Assembly: GCA_022561895.1 (NCBI GenBank)
Contig: JADFQH010000177.1
Location: 1-6,416, forward strand
From: Methanobacteriota archaeon
GTDB lineage: Archaea > Halobacteriota > Halobacteria > Halobacteriales > Halalkalicoccaceae
Direction of reading: 5' to 3'
DNA: 6,416 bases
Part shown: in pieces, positions 1 through 5,144 of the stretch
How the letters are laid out: each line of letters begins with the position of its first letter
Numbering within the stretch: the stretch's first letter is position 1
The notes under the pieces: generated by a model
The model's database searches: none
Told to the model about the DNA's origin: nothing
Seen by the model: the letters and a program-made list of their open reading frames with translations, nothing else
Translations under genes and position numbers: made by a program

Positions 1-519
1 GCGGTGACCCAGATCGCCGCCGCGACGTCGGCGCTGGCCTGGATGTTCGCCGAGTGGATCCTCAAGGGCAAGCCCAGCGTCCTGGGCGTGATCAGCGGCG
101 CCGTCGCCGGCCTGGTGGCGATCACCCCGGCCTCGGGCTACGTCGACCCGGCGGGCGCGCTCGCCATCGGCGCCATCGCCGGCGTCGGCTGCTACTGGGG
201 CGCCACCGGCCTGAAACGGATGCTCGGCGTCGACGATTCCCTCGACGTGTTCGCGGTGCACGGGATCGGCGGCATCATCGGCGCCCTGCTCACCGGGGTG
301 TTCGCGCTCGACGCCATCGGCGGCGCGCCGGGGCTCATCGACGGCAACCCCGGCCAGGTGCTGCTACAGGTCTACGGCATCGCCGTCACCATCGCCTACT
401 GCGCCGTCGCCAGCGCCATCATCCTGTTGATCATCAAGGCCACGCTCGGCCTCCGGGTCAACGAGGAAGACGAGCGCGAGGGCCTCGACATCAGCCTGCA
501 CGGCGAAAGCGTCGCCTGA
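1..519 (+). CDS. amt: Ammonium transporter Amt, C-terminal part (5' end outside window)
   Basis: This is the end of an Amt/MEP/Rh ammonium channel, an inner-membrane trimer that conducts ammonium/ammonia. The frame is open from base 1, and about 172 codons of a usual 400-450 are present. Visible family features include TQIAAATSALAW at the start, GKPSVLG followed by AITPASGYV, and DDSLDVFAVHGIGG, whose His (residue 87 of the fragment) corresponds to the second pore histidine (H318 of E. coli AmtB). A last membrane helix around residues 124-150 is followed by the cytoplasmic tail EREGLDISLHGES, the region that meets the PII protein GlnK in this family. A glnK gene would be expected just upstream, outside the window. 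The GTG at base 4 is an internal codon, not a start. The gene ends at TGA 517-519 and is followed by a strong terminator. Family assignment is secure; the species assignment is inferred from composition and neighbours. Confidence 0.94.
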   Translation, partial: AVTQIAAATSALAWMFAEWILKGKPSVLGVISGAVAGLVAITPASGYVDPAGALAIGAIAGVGCYWGATGLKRMLGVDDSLDVFAVHGIGGIIGALLTGVFALDAIGGAPGLIDGNPGQVLLQVYGIAVTIAYCAVASAIILLIIKATLGLRVNEEDEREGLDISLHGESVA

Positions 520-546
520 ACCCGCGGGCCGCACCGACAAGGATCG

Positions 547-576
547 CGGGGACGCTTCGGCGTCCCCGTTTTTTTT
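547..576 (+). terminator. Rho-independent terminator with UUCG tetraloop after amt
   Basis: A perfect 9-bp stem (547-555 pairs with 560-568) closes a TTCG loop at 556-559 on a C-G pair, the extra-stable C(UUCG)G tetraloop. It is followed directly by eight T residues (569-576). It lies 27 bases after the amt stop codon, so it should end the amt transcript before the aminotransferase gene. The structure is typically bacterial and supports a bacterial origin for this half of the window. Confidence 0.93.
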
Positions 577-604
577 CGACGAACCCACCCGTGAATACTG
601 TGAC

Positions 605-633
605 TTGTAGCAATTTCATATTACGCCTACTAT
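605..633 (+). promoter_or_regulatory. Possible sigma-70-type promoter for the aminotransferase gene
   Basis: In an unusually AT-rich patch of a very GC-rich region, TTGTAG (605-610) and TACTAT (628-633) are 17 bases apart. They match the -35 consensus at 3 of 6 and the -10 consensus at 4 of 6 positions. The patch lies between the amt terminator and the aminotransferase start at 683, where a promoter is expected because the terminator separates the two genes. The assignment is by eye only. Confidence 0.38.
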
Positions 634-682
634 ATCCTGAACCTACCCGCGATGTTGCCGCCGTCGCCACATCGGATGCGCC

Positions 683-1876
683 ATGAACCGGCAACTGGAT
701 CTGCTTCAGGGATATCCGTTCCAACGGCTGAATGGGCTGCTCGCCGATCTCGACTCCGGCGGGCCCGGCGAGCCGGTGGTTCTGTCGATCGGCGAGCCGC
801 AACGGCCGCCGCCGGACCTGGTGCGGCGCGCGATCGACGGCGCCGCCGCCGCCTGGGGCCGCTATCCGCCGGCCGCCGGCACGGCGGAGTTCCGCCGGGC
901 GGCGGCGGCGTGGCTGCGGCGGCGGTTCGGGCTGGCGCCGGGGCTGGTCGATCCCGACCGCCACGTGGCGCCGTCTCCGGGCAGCCGCGAGGGCTTGTTC
1001 ATGCTGGCGCTGGTGGCGGTGCCGCGGCGCCTCGGGTCGGCTGCCGGGCCGCCGGTGGTGATCCTGCCGAACCCGTACTATCACACCTATGACGGCGCCG
1101 CGGTGATGACCGGCGCCGAGCCGCTGTTGCTGGACGCCACGGCGGAGAACGGGTTTCGCCCCGAGCTCGGCGAGGTCGACGCGGGCACGCTGGCGCGCAC
1201 GGCGCTGGCCTATCTGTGCAACCCGACCAACCCGCAGGGCGCCATCTACGATCTCGAACAATTGAAGGCCGCGGTGCGCCTGGCGCGGCGTCACGGCTTC
1301 ATCCTGGCGGTCGACGAATGCTATTCCGAGATCTACGACGCCGAGCCGCCGCCGGGCGTGCTGCAGGCCTGTGCCGAGCTGGGCGCCGGCCTGGACAACG
1401 TGGTGGCATTGCACAGCCTGTCCAAGCGCTCCGGCGTGCCGGGCCTGCGCTCGGGCTTCGTCGCCGGCGACGACCACGTCATCGAACGGTTCGTCAAGCT
1501 GATCGGCTATGGCGGCGTGGCCACCCCGGGTCCGGTGCTGGCGGCGGCAACCGCCTTGTGGGGCGACGACGCCCATGTGGCCGAGAACCGGGCCTATTAC
1601 CGCGCCAACCACGACATCGCCGAGCGCTTGCTGGGCGGCCGGGCGGGCTTCGCGCGACCGGCGGCCGGCTTCTTCCTGTGGCTCGAGGTCGGCGACGGCG
1701 AGGCGGCGGCCCGCCGGTTGTGGCGCCAGGCCGGGGTAAAGGCCATGCCCGGCGGCTACATGGCCAGCGACCGCGCCGATGGCGGCAATCCGGGGCGCCG
1801 CTATCTGCGGCTGGCGCTGGTCCACGAGCCGGCGGTGACCGAGGCCGCGTTGGCCCGCGTCGCCGCGCATCTGTAG
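683..1876 (+). CDS. PLP-dependent class I/II aminotransferase (succinyl-DAP aminotransferase-like)
   Basis: A complete 397-residue fold-type I aminotransferase, which would transfer an amino group between an amino acid and a 2-oxo acid in the cytoplasm using pyridoxal phosphate. The core residues are all present in the expected spacing: N183 in NPTNPQG, D211 and Y214 in VDECYSEIY, the Schiff-base lysine K248 in HSLSKRSG, R256 in GLRSGF, and R376 in RRYLRLAL for the substrate carboxylate. They match N194, D222, Y225, K258, R266 and R386 of aspartate aminotransferase. The overall pattern resembles the DapC-like group (lysine/diaminopimelate pathway), but the substrate cannot be fixed from sequence, so no symbol is given. 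The ATG at 683 has only a weak upstream ribosome site; the next gene, ftsK, begins 51 bases after the stop. The order amt, aminotransferase, ftsK is, from memory, common in alphaproteobacteria. Confidence 0.88.
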   Translation: MNRQLDLLQGYPFQRLNGLLADLDSGGPGEPVVLSIGEPQRPPPDLVRRAIDGAAAAWGRYPPAAGTAEFRRAAAAWLRRRFGLAPGLVDPDRHVAPSPGSREGLFMLALVAVPRRLGSAAGPPVVILPNPYYHTYDGAAVMTGAEPLLLDATAENGFRPELGEVDAGTLARTALAYLCNPTNPQGAIYDLEQLKAAVRLARRHGFILAVDECYSEIYDAEPPPGVLQACAELGAGLDNVVALHSLSKRSGVPGLRSGFVAGDDHVIERFVKLIGYGGVATPGPVLAAATALWGDDAHVAENRAYYRANHDIAERLLGGRAGFARPAAGFFLWLEVGDGEAAARRLWRQAGVKAMPGGYMASDRADGGNPGRRYLRLALVHEPAVTEAALARVAAHL

Positions 1877-1914
1877 GCGGCGCCGGAAACCGGCGACACG
1901 TCTGAACCACGGGC

Positions 1915-1921
1915 GAGAGAG
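1915..1921 (+). promoter_or_regulatory. Ribosome binding site of ftsK
   Basis: GAGAGAG lies six bases before the ATG at 1928, a normal Shine-Dalgarno distance. It supports that ATG as the ftsK start. A Shine-Dalgarno-led start here contrasts with the leaderless-type starts in the second half of the window. Confidence 0.45.
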
Positions 1922-1927
1922 CTGATC

Positions 1928-2212
1928 ATGGTGGGCACCGCGACCGATACCGGAAAGACCGGTTTCCTGCCGCGGGGCGCCGGCGCCTTCCTGCGCCGCC
2001 GGGCGCGCCAGGCGATCGGGCTGGCACTGATGCTGGTCGGCGTCTGGTCGCTGGCGGCCCTGCTCGGCTACAACCCCGGCGACCCGTCGCTGAACACGGC
2101 GGCCGACGGACCGGTGCGCAACCTGATGGGCCGGCCCGGCGCCACCCTTGCCGACCTCGCCATGCAGACCTTCGGATTGGCCGCCATGCTGGGCAGCTTC
2201 GCGCTCGCCGGC
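1928..2212 (+). CDS. ftsK: DNA translocase FtsK, N-terminal fragment cut at the chimeric junction
   Basis: About 95 codons of the N-terminal membrane domain of FtsK, the septum-located motor that pumps DNA and helps resolve chromosome dimers at division. The first membrane helix is about residues 29-47 (AIGLALMLVGVWSLAALLGY). It is followed by the typical linker NPGDPSLNTAADGPVRN and GRPGA, then the start of a second helix at about residues 75-94 (LADLAMQTFGLAAMLGSFAL). A full FtsK is roughly 700-900 residues with a C-terminal ATPase motor; none of that is here. After residue 95 the frame continues without a stop, but into an acidic haloarchaeal protein unrelated to FtsK. The last true FtsK codon cannot be fixed to better than about 2190-2212, because the crossover sequence suits either partner. 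The original gene surely continued with further membrane helices. Confidence 0.85.
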
Positions 2213-2216
2213 TGTA
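2190..2216. other. Junction between bacterial and haloarchaeal sequence
   Basis: Upstream, proteins, terminator type and roughly three-quarters GC point to an alphaproteobacterium. Downstream, composition falls to under 60% GC in the first lines, proteins become strongly acidic and promoters are archaeal-type. The change happens inside the codons for FALAGC (2198-2215), which read equally well as an FtsK membrane helix and as a lipoprotein lipobox. The ftsK 3' part and the lipoprotein 5' part are both missing at the same point. No inverted repeats, transposase or target duplication is visible. An artificial join is the likeliest cause; a real transfer event is less likely. Confidence 0.75.
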
Positions 2217-2629
2217 GTGAACTCTCCAATCTGTGGGGAACTCCTCACAGAGTCGAAGAGATGGAGTTCCGCCGCGTGGACGATATAGACGCGTTACACT
2301 TGCTTGAGGAAGAGGATGGATCGTATCCTCCGGAGGGGTTCGAAGCAGCGGAAGTAGAGGGCGAAGAAAGACCGATACTCGTGGTCCAAGGAATAGCTCG
2401 GGGAGGATCTTGGGACTGTTATACGACCGAGCTGGAGAACACCAGTTACCGAGACGGCGTCTTTTCGTTTACCGTCGATCATGTCGATGACAGCGAACGG
2501 AGCCAAGACTGTCCAGACGTAGAAGAGGGACATCCCTACGAGATCTACCTCGTTTTCGAAAACAGTCATATCCCGGATGAAGTAAACGGTCAGCATGGCG
2601 AAAGCTTCGAGAACACCGTCGAACTATAA
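2204..2629 (+). CDS. Haloarchaeal putative lipoprotein, 5' end missing
   Basis: This frame holds a 138-residue acidic protein that would start, when mature, at the cysteine of a lipobox LAGC (Cys codon 2213-2215). LAGC followed by SELS is typical of haloarchaeal Tat-exported lipoproteins, where the cysteine carries the lipid anchor and the domain faces the outside. The start codon and most of the signal peptide are lost at the junction. Two further cysteines, mature positions 69 (SWDCYTTEL) and 100 (SQDCPDVE), could form a disulfide. The stretch between and after them looks like a beta-rich domain (DGVFSFTVDHV, YEIYLVFENSHIP). I do not recognise a specific family or function. A gene caller would fuse this in frame with ftsK as one 233-residue protein starting at 1928; that product is probably not real. 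Confidence 0.7.
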   Translation, partial: LAGCSELSNLWGTPHRVEEMEFRRVDDIDALHLLEEEDGSYPPEGFEAAEVEGEERPILVVQGIARGGSWDCYTTELENTSYRDGVFSFTVDHVDDSERSQDCPDVEEGHPYEIYLVFENSHIPDEVNGQHGESFENTVEL

Positions 2630-2666
2630 TGTCGGAATCGACCAGACAGCCGCCCGGCCGAACAAC

Positions 2667-2678
2667 TCATATAATAAA
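2667..2678 (+). promoter_or_regulatory. Archaeal TATA-type promoter for the Tat/CTERM surface protein
   Basis: TCATATAATAAA is the most AT-rich segment in the 65 bases between the lipoprotein stop and the ATG at 2695, and lies roughly 20-26 bases before that ATG. This is the distance expected for a leaderless haloarchaeal transcript. It favours the ATG at 2695, which begins a Tat signal, over the upstream ATG at 2629, which overlaps the lipoprotein stop. Confidence 0.55.
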
Positions 2679-2694
2679 ACAAATAGATTGCTGT

Positions 2695-3222
2695 ATGAAC
2701 AGACGAAATCTACTCGCGTCGCTGGGCGTTCTTACTCTCGGCGGGCCCACTGCCGCGGCTGATCAGTCCGACGAGAACAACGAAAATGATGAGAACTGCG
2801 AGCCGGTCGAGGTCGTCGTCGGCGAGGACGCAGACGGCGAGATCACTGAGGAGGTGCCCAGAGCGTGGCAGGAACACGTCGAGCGGACGGAAGAGGCTCA
2901 CGAGGAGATAGAAGCGGAATACGGCAACTAACCGTGGTTCGAGTCGGCGAGTATCAGAGAGGGCGACGGGGAGATCTGTGACCGAAGTCGGATCGCCGTC
3001 TCGGTGAACGTTTCGGACAGGGAGGAGGCAGAGGGACAGGTCGAGGAACGAGAGGACGTACAGATCCTCATAGCCGATGGCGATCGGGAGGATCGGCTGG
3101 AGACGGTCGAAGACGAGGAAGGATCCGAGACTGAGGAGATGGCGGGCTTTGGAATCCTCGCCGCGCTCGGCGGTCTCGGTGGAGCGGCCTATCTGTTCGT
3201 TCGGCGGTTCGGTCGAGACTGA
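2695..3222 (+). pseudogene. Tat-exported, C-terminally anchored haloarchaeal surface protein, interrupted by one in-frame TAA
   Basis: Two open stretches (2695-2928 and 2932-3219) lie in the same frame, separated only by TAA at 2929-2931 (codon 79). Read through, they give one sensible 175-residue secreted protein. Residues 1-22 form a Tat-like signal (MNRRNLL, then a hydrophobic run ending TAAA). An acidic middle has single cysteines at 35 (NENDENCEP) and 95 (GEICDRSR). A C-terminal anchor follows at residues 149-175: an acidic linker, AGFGILAALGGLGGAAYLF, then RRFGRD. That end resembles the PGF-CTERM sorting tail processed by archaeosortase A, with Ala in place of the first Pro. There is no frameshift, so a single substitution (for example CAA, GAA or AAA to TAA) would explain the break. 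It could be a recent pseudogene, a sequencing error, or less likely readthrough. If only the first part is translated, the product is 78 residues and unanchored. Function unknown. Confidence 0.68.
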
Positions 3223-3294
3223 AAGCGAGAGACGCCGGATGTCTCGTGGCGATAGTCAGATTATTGGGTGAGTTACTGAAACGAAGGTGCGAGG

Positions 3295-3735
3295 ATGTTC
3301 ATTGAAACACGCGATCTCACGCCCGAGGACGCCAGTGAACTGACCGTCCTCTACGGGGAGTACGAGTGGTGGGCCGATCGCGAGGGAGAGGACGTTCGGA
3401 AGGCACTCGCCGAAACGGAGGTCGCCGTCGGCGTATTCGAGGACGGCGATCTCGTGGCCGCGGCGCGGGTGCTGACCGACTACACCTACTACGCGAACGT
3501 CTTTGACGTACTGGTGGCCGCCGATCGCCGCGGCGAGGGCCTTGGAAGAACGCTTCTCGAAGCAATCGTCGATCACCCGGACCTCGAAAGCGTCGTCGGC
3601 TTTTCCCTACTCTGTCGTCGCGGACTGGTCCCGTACTACGAGACAGTCGGGTTCGAACTGTTCGACTCGGAGATGGAGATTCCCGAAGGGGGCACTGAAG
3701 AACTCGTTCGGATGACCTACGAGCAAGACGGATAA
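3295..3735 (+). CDS. GNAT family N-acetyltransferase
   Basis: A complete 146-residue acetyl-CoA-dependent acetyltransferase of the GNAT superfamily, about the normal single-domain length. Motif A is clear: a beta strand FDVLVA (70-75) followed by RRGEGLGRTLLEAI with the acetyl-CoA pyrophosphate loop R79-G80-E81-G82-L83-G84. Further on, FSLLCRRGLVPYYETVGFE contains the usual end motif with Y114/Y115 and GFE. The substrate (small molecule, amino acid or protein N-terminus) cannot be told. The ATG at 3295 is chosen because the protein begins directly with the family's first strand (MFIETRDLTPEDA). A weak TATA-like ATTATTG at 3260-3266 sits about 32 bases upstream. The last 99 bases (3637-3735) recur 881 bases downstream as a remnant, on the far side of the toxin-antitoxin-like operon. 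Confidence 0.87.
   Translation: MFIETRDLTPEDASELTVLYGEYEWWADREGEDVRKALAETEVAVGVFEDGDLVAAARVLTDYTYYANVFDVLVAADRRGEGLGRTLLEAIVDHPDLESVVGFSLLCRRGLVPYYETVGFELFDSEMEIPEGGTEELVRMTYEQDG
3637..3735 (+). repeat. Direct repeat copy 1: 3' end of the GNAT gene
   Basis: These 99 bases, from the codon for Y115 through the stop codon of the acetyltransferase, match 4518-4616 without any gap at 88 of 99 positions by hand count. Eight codons differ, four of them silent (including TAA versus TGA). The other four change L to R, D to N, S to I and I to L. The copies flank the winged-helix/PemK operon. Confidence 0.92.
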
Positions 3736-3773
3736 GGGGTGATTCGACTATCGTCTTCATTCGGGCGAAATGG

Positions 3774-3780
3774 TTTAGTT
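3774..3780 (+). promoter_or_regulatory. TATA-type promoter of the toxin-antitoxin-like operon
   Basis: TTTAGTT is centred 26 bases before the ATG at 3803, the expected spacing for a leaderless haloarchaeal transcript, so the winged-helix start codon would be at or near the first transcribed base. No convincing operator palindrome is visible around it, although the winged-helix product could repress this promoter, as antitoxins often do. Confidence 0.5.
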
Positions 3781-3802
3781 GATCGGTCGTGTGTAGGCGG
3801 GT

Positions 3803-4159
3803 ATGAATCGAAAGCGAAACGAGCGGGGCCGGTACGTCGAACAGATCACCCTTGAGGATGTCCGCAACGTACTCGTCAACGCCGACGAACCGCTGACCGC
3901 AACGGAGATCGGCGAGACGCTCGATATCACGAATCGAGCAGCGCTCAACAAACTCGACGAACTTCGCGAGAGCGATGATGTGAAACGAAAGCGGGTCGGT
4001 GCGTCCGCGGTCGTATGGTGGCTCACCGACGCCGAGGACGAAAGCGCGTTCGCCCGGCGGCTAAGTCGAAAAACAATCGCCGATCAGTATGATGAGGATT
4101 ATTTCGGATCGAACCCGGAGTGGGCGGACGATCTCCCGGACCTCGGGGAAAACGCCTGA
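3803..4159 (+). CDS. Winged helix-turn-helix protein, probable antitoxin/regulator partner of the PemK-like protein
   Basis: 118 residues. A basic start (MNRKRNERGR) leads into a winged helix-turn-helix at about 15-75. ITLEDVRNVLVNADEPL forms the first helix, TATEIGETLD the second, and NRAALNKLDELRE (44-56) the probable DNA-recognition helix. The wing is KRKRVGASAVVWWLT (61-75). The rest (76-118) is a charged, poorly structured tail, DEDYFGSNPEWADDLPDL being its most distinctive part. In type II toxin-antitoxin systems such a tail typically wraps the toxin while the N-terminal part binds the operon promoter. The gene stops immediately before the PemK-like ATG, with no spacer, so the two are surely cotranscribed. 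Calling it an antitoxin rests on this pairing and layout. It could instead be an ordinary transcription factor. DNA binding is well supported; toxin neutralisation is inferred. Confidence 0.78.
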   Translation: MNRKRNERGRYVEQITLEDVRNVLVNADEPLTATEIGETLDITNRAALNKLDELRESDDVKRKRVGASAVVWWLTDAEDESAFARRLSRKTIADQYDEDYFGSNPEWADDLPDLGENA

Positions 4160-4492
4160 ATGGCGTACGCACAGGGAGCAGTTGTCCTGGTCGAAAACCC
4201 GTACGCTGACGGCGTTCGCCCCGTCATGATCGTCTCGAACGACGACCGCCCGTATCAGGGAAACCAGTATACGATCGCCATCGTGACGACGATCGAACGC
4301 GAGAAAGCCGTCCGTCTCGAACCCGATGACCTCCCTGAAGGAACCATCAACGTCACCCCGAGTTTCGTGAACCCGTGGTCCGTCCACGAGTTCGAACACA
4401 CCGAGATCGATCGGCGAGTAGCGCAGGTATCCGACGACGTGATCCGAGCCGTAGCCCGTGGAGTGAGCCGATCGGTAAAATTGACGGAATGA
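4160..4492 (+). CDS. PemK/MazF-like protein, probable type II toxin (endoribonuclease)
   Basis: 110 residues, the usual size for the MazF/PemK/CcdB fold, whose active members cut RNA. Family features: a first strand GAVVLVENPYADGVRPVMIVSND (split here by the loop at 13-19) with Arg 20 at the place of the MazF catalytic arginine, and TIAIVTTIE with Thr 43/44 near the place of the conserved threonine. Next come LPEGTINVTPSFV, the conserved middle strand/loop, and the helix VSDDVIRAVARGVSRSV at the end. Its ATG directly follows the TGA of the winged-helix gene (0 bases apart), suggesting translational coupling and a tight protein ratio. No separate promoter is seen. Catalysis is not proven: the active-site match is by eye and the protein could be a non-toxic relative. 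It is followed within a few codons by the GNAT remnant. Confidence 0.78.
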   Translation: MAYAQGAVVLVENPYADGVRPVMIVSNDDRPYQGNQYTIAIVTTIEREKAVRLEPDDLPEGTINVTPSFVNPWSVHEFEHTEIDRRVAQVSDDVIRAVARGVSRSVKLTE

Positions 4493-4616
4493 ACTACCGC
4501 TCTCCGAGGATTTCTGTTACGAGACGGTCGGATTCGAACGCTTCAACATAGAGATGGAGCTTCCCGAAGGGGGCACCGAAGAACTCGTTCGGATGACCTA
4601 CGAGCAAGACGGATGA
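4485..4616 (+). pseudogene. Truncated GNAT acetyltransferase remnant (C-terminal end only)
   Basis: The frame is open from 4485 (after a TGA at 4482-4484) to TGA 4614-4616 but has no start codon before the homologous part. From Tyr at 4518-4520 it encodes YETVGFERFNIEMELPEG and then GTEELVRMTYEQDG, near-identical to the last 32 residues of the acetyltransferase ending at 3735. The preceding residues (ELPLSEDFC) do not match the corresponding part of the intact protein, so homology stops sharply around 4515. The catalytic acetyl-CoA loop is absent, so it cannot be an active enzyme. Its first bases overlap the end of the PemK-like gene. It is either the leftover of a second acetyltransferase gene or a duplicated end carried in with the operon. 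Confidence 0.85.
4518..4616 (+). repeat. Direct repeat copy 2: GNAT gene end downstream of the toxin-antitoxin-like operon
   Basis: This is the partner of 3637-3735 at a constant offset of 881 bases, with no insertion or deletion. The second half of the copy, from CCCGAAGGGGGCAC to the stop codon, differs only at one silent position and in the stop codon. Just downstream, CGACTATC (4634-4641) also recurs after copy 1 (3745-3752), hinting that the duplication once reached slightly beyond the stop codon. Confidence 0.92.
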
Positions 4617-4664
4617 GAGAATCTTCGCCCGAACGACTATCCGGTTCGTCGTGGATCGCCGGAT

Positions 4665-5144
4665 ATGGACCACGTAAACGAATCCGACCTCGAATGGGGC
4701 GAACTCGACCGAAAGGACACCCGATTTCGCCGTAAGCAGCTTGCCGAAGCCGCAGGCGGCGAGCGGATCGGCTGTAGCCTGTACGAACTCCCGCCCGAAA
4801 GCAACTCGTGGCCGTACCATTACCACACCGGGAACGAAGAGGCAATTTTCGTTCTCTCAGGAACCGGCGTCCTGCGAGATGACGACGGACGCCACGATCT
4901 CGAAGCGGGCGACTACGTCGCGCTGCCAGTTGGCGAGGAGGGTGCACACCGCGTGATCAACGATTCGGACGAACCCCTGCGCTATCTGGCAATTTCGACT
5001 ATGCGCGATCCGGACGTGACCGTCTACCCCGACGCCGACGCGGTCGGCGTCTTTGCGGGCTCACCGCCCGGCAGGCGCAAAGAGCGCACCGTGGAGGGGT
5101 TCTTTGAACAAAAAGACGCCCGCGACTTTTTTGACTTCCACTAA
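4665..5144 (+). CDS. Cupin domain protein
   Basis: 159 residues with a single cupin beta-barrel, a fold that usually holds one metal ion and serves as enzyme, binding protein or sugar/oxalate-type sensor. Motif 1 is HYHTGNEEAIFVLSGTG with metal ligands H52 and H54 and an acidic ligand at E58 or E59. Motif 2 is GDYVALPVGEEGAHRVIN with H95 as the fourth ligand and the trailing N99 also conserved. All four metal ligands are therefore present. The C-terminal part (TMRDPDVTVYPD, KERTVEGFFEQ, DFFDFH) extends beyond the barrel, as in a group of conserved small cupins often annotated only by domain. The substrate is unknown. The ATG at 4665 has a weak TATA-like CTATC about 26 bases upstream (4637-4641). 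The stop overlaps by four bases with the stop of the opposing ferredoxin gene. Confidence 0.88.
   Translation: MDHVNESDLEWGELDRKDTRFRRKQLAEAAGGERIGCSLYELPPESNSWPYHYHTGNEEAIFVLSGTGVLRDDDGRHDLEAGDYVALPVGEEGAHRVINDSDEPLRYLAISTMRDPDVTVYPDADAVGVFAGSPPGRRKERTVEGFFEQKDARDFFDFH

Noticed and set aside
1881..1895. Small hairpin CGCCGG-AAA-CCGGCG after the aminotransferase stop
   Set aside because: No T run follows, the stem is only 6 bp, and such matches are easily formed by chance in sequence this GC-rich. It sits in a 51-base gap where readthrough to ftsK is plausible.
491..2248. Very long open frame on the minus strand (585 codons)
   Set aside because: It lies opposite amt, the aminotransferase and ftsK, is rich in Arg, Gln, Ala and His in the way of GC-rich antisense frames, has no recognisable domain and crosses the chimeric junction.
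2294..2596. Minus-strand open frame opposite the lipoprotein
   Set aside because: No family resemblance, no promoter, and the plus-strand frame has a clear haloarchaeal lipoprotein pattern.
1928..2629. A genuine 233-residue fused membrane/lipoprotein
   Set aside because: The first 95 residues are a standard FtsK N-terminus and the rest is a haloarchaeal lipoprotein lacking its start. The shift in composition at the same point makes an artificial join more likely than a real fusion gene.
2629..2694. Upstream ATG at 2629 (overlapping the lipoprotein stop) as the start of the surface protein
   Set aside because: It would put 22 non-signal residues before a clear Tat signal beginning MNRRNLL, and a TATA-like box lies just before the ATG at 2695.
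3229..3245. Inverted repeat GAGAC/GTCTC after the surface protein gene as a terminator
   Set aside because: Only five paired bases with a 7-base loop and no T-rich tract, which archaeal terminators need.
3317..3760. Minus-strand arginine-rich frame opposite the GNAT gene, partly repeated opposite the GNAT remnant (4543-4947)
   Set aside because: Both are shadows of the duplicated GNAT end. Their shared segment is explained by the plus-strand repeat, and the composition is typical of antisense frames.
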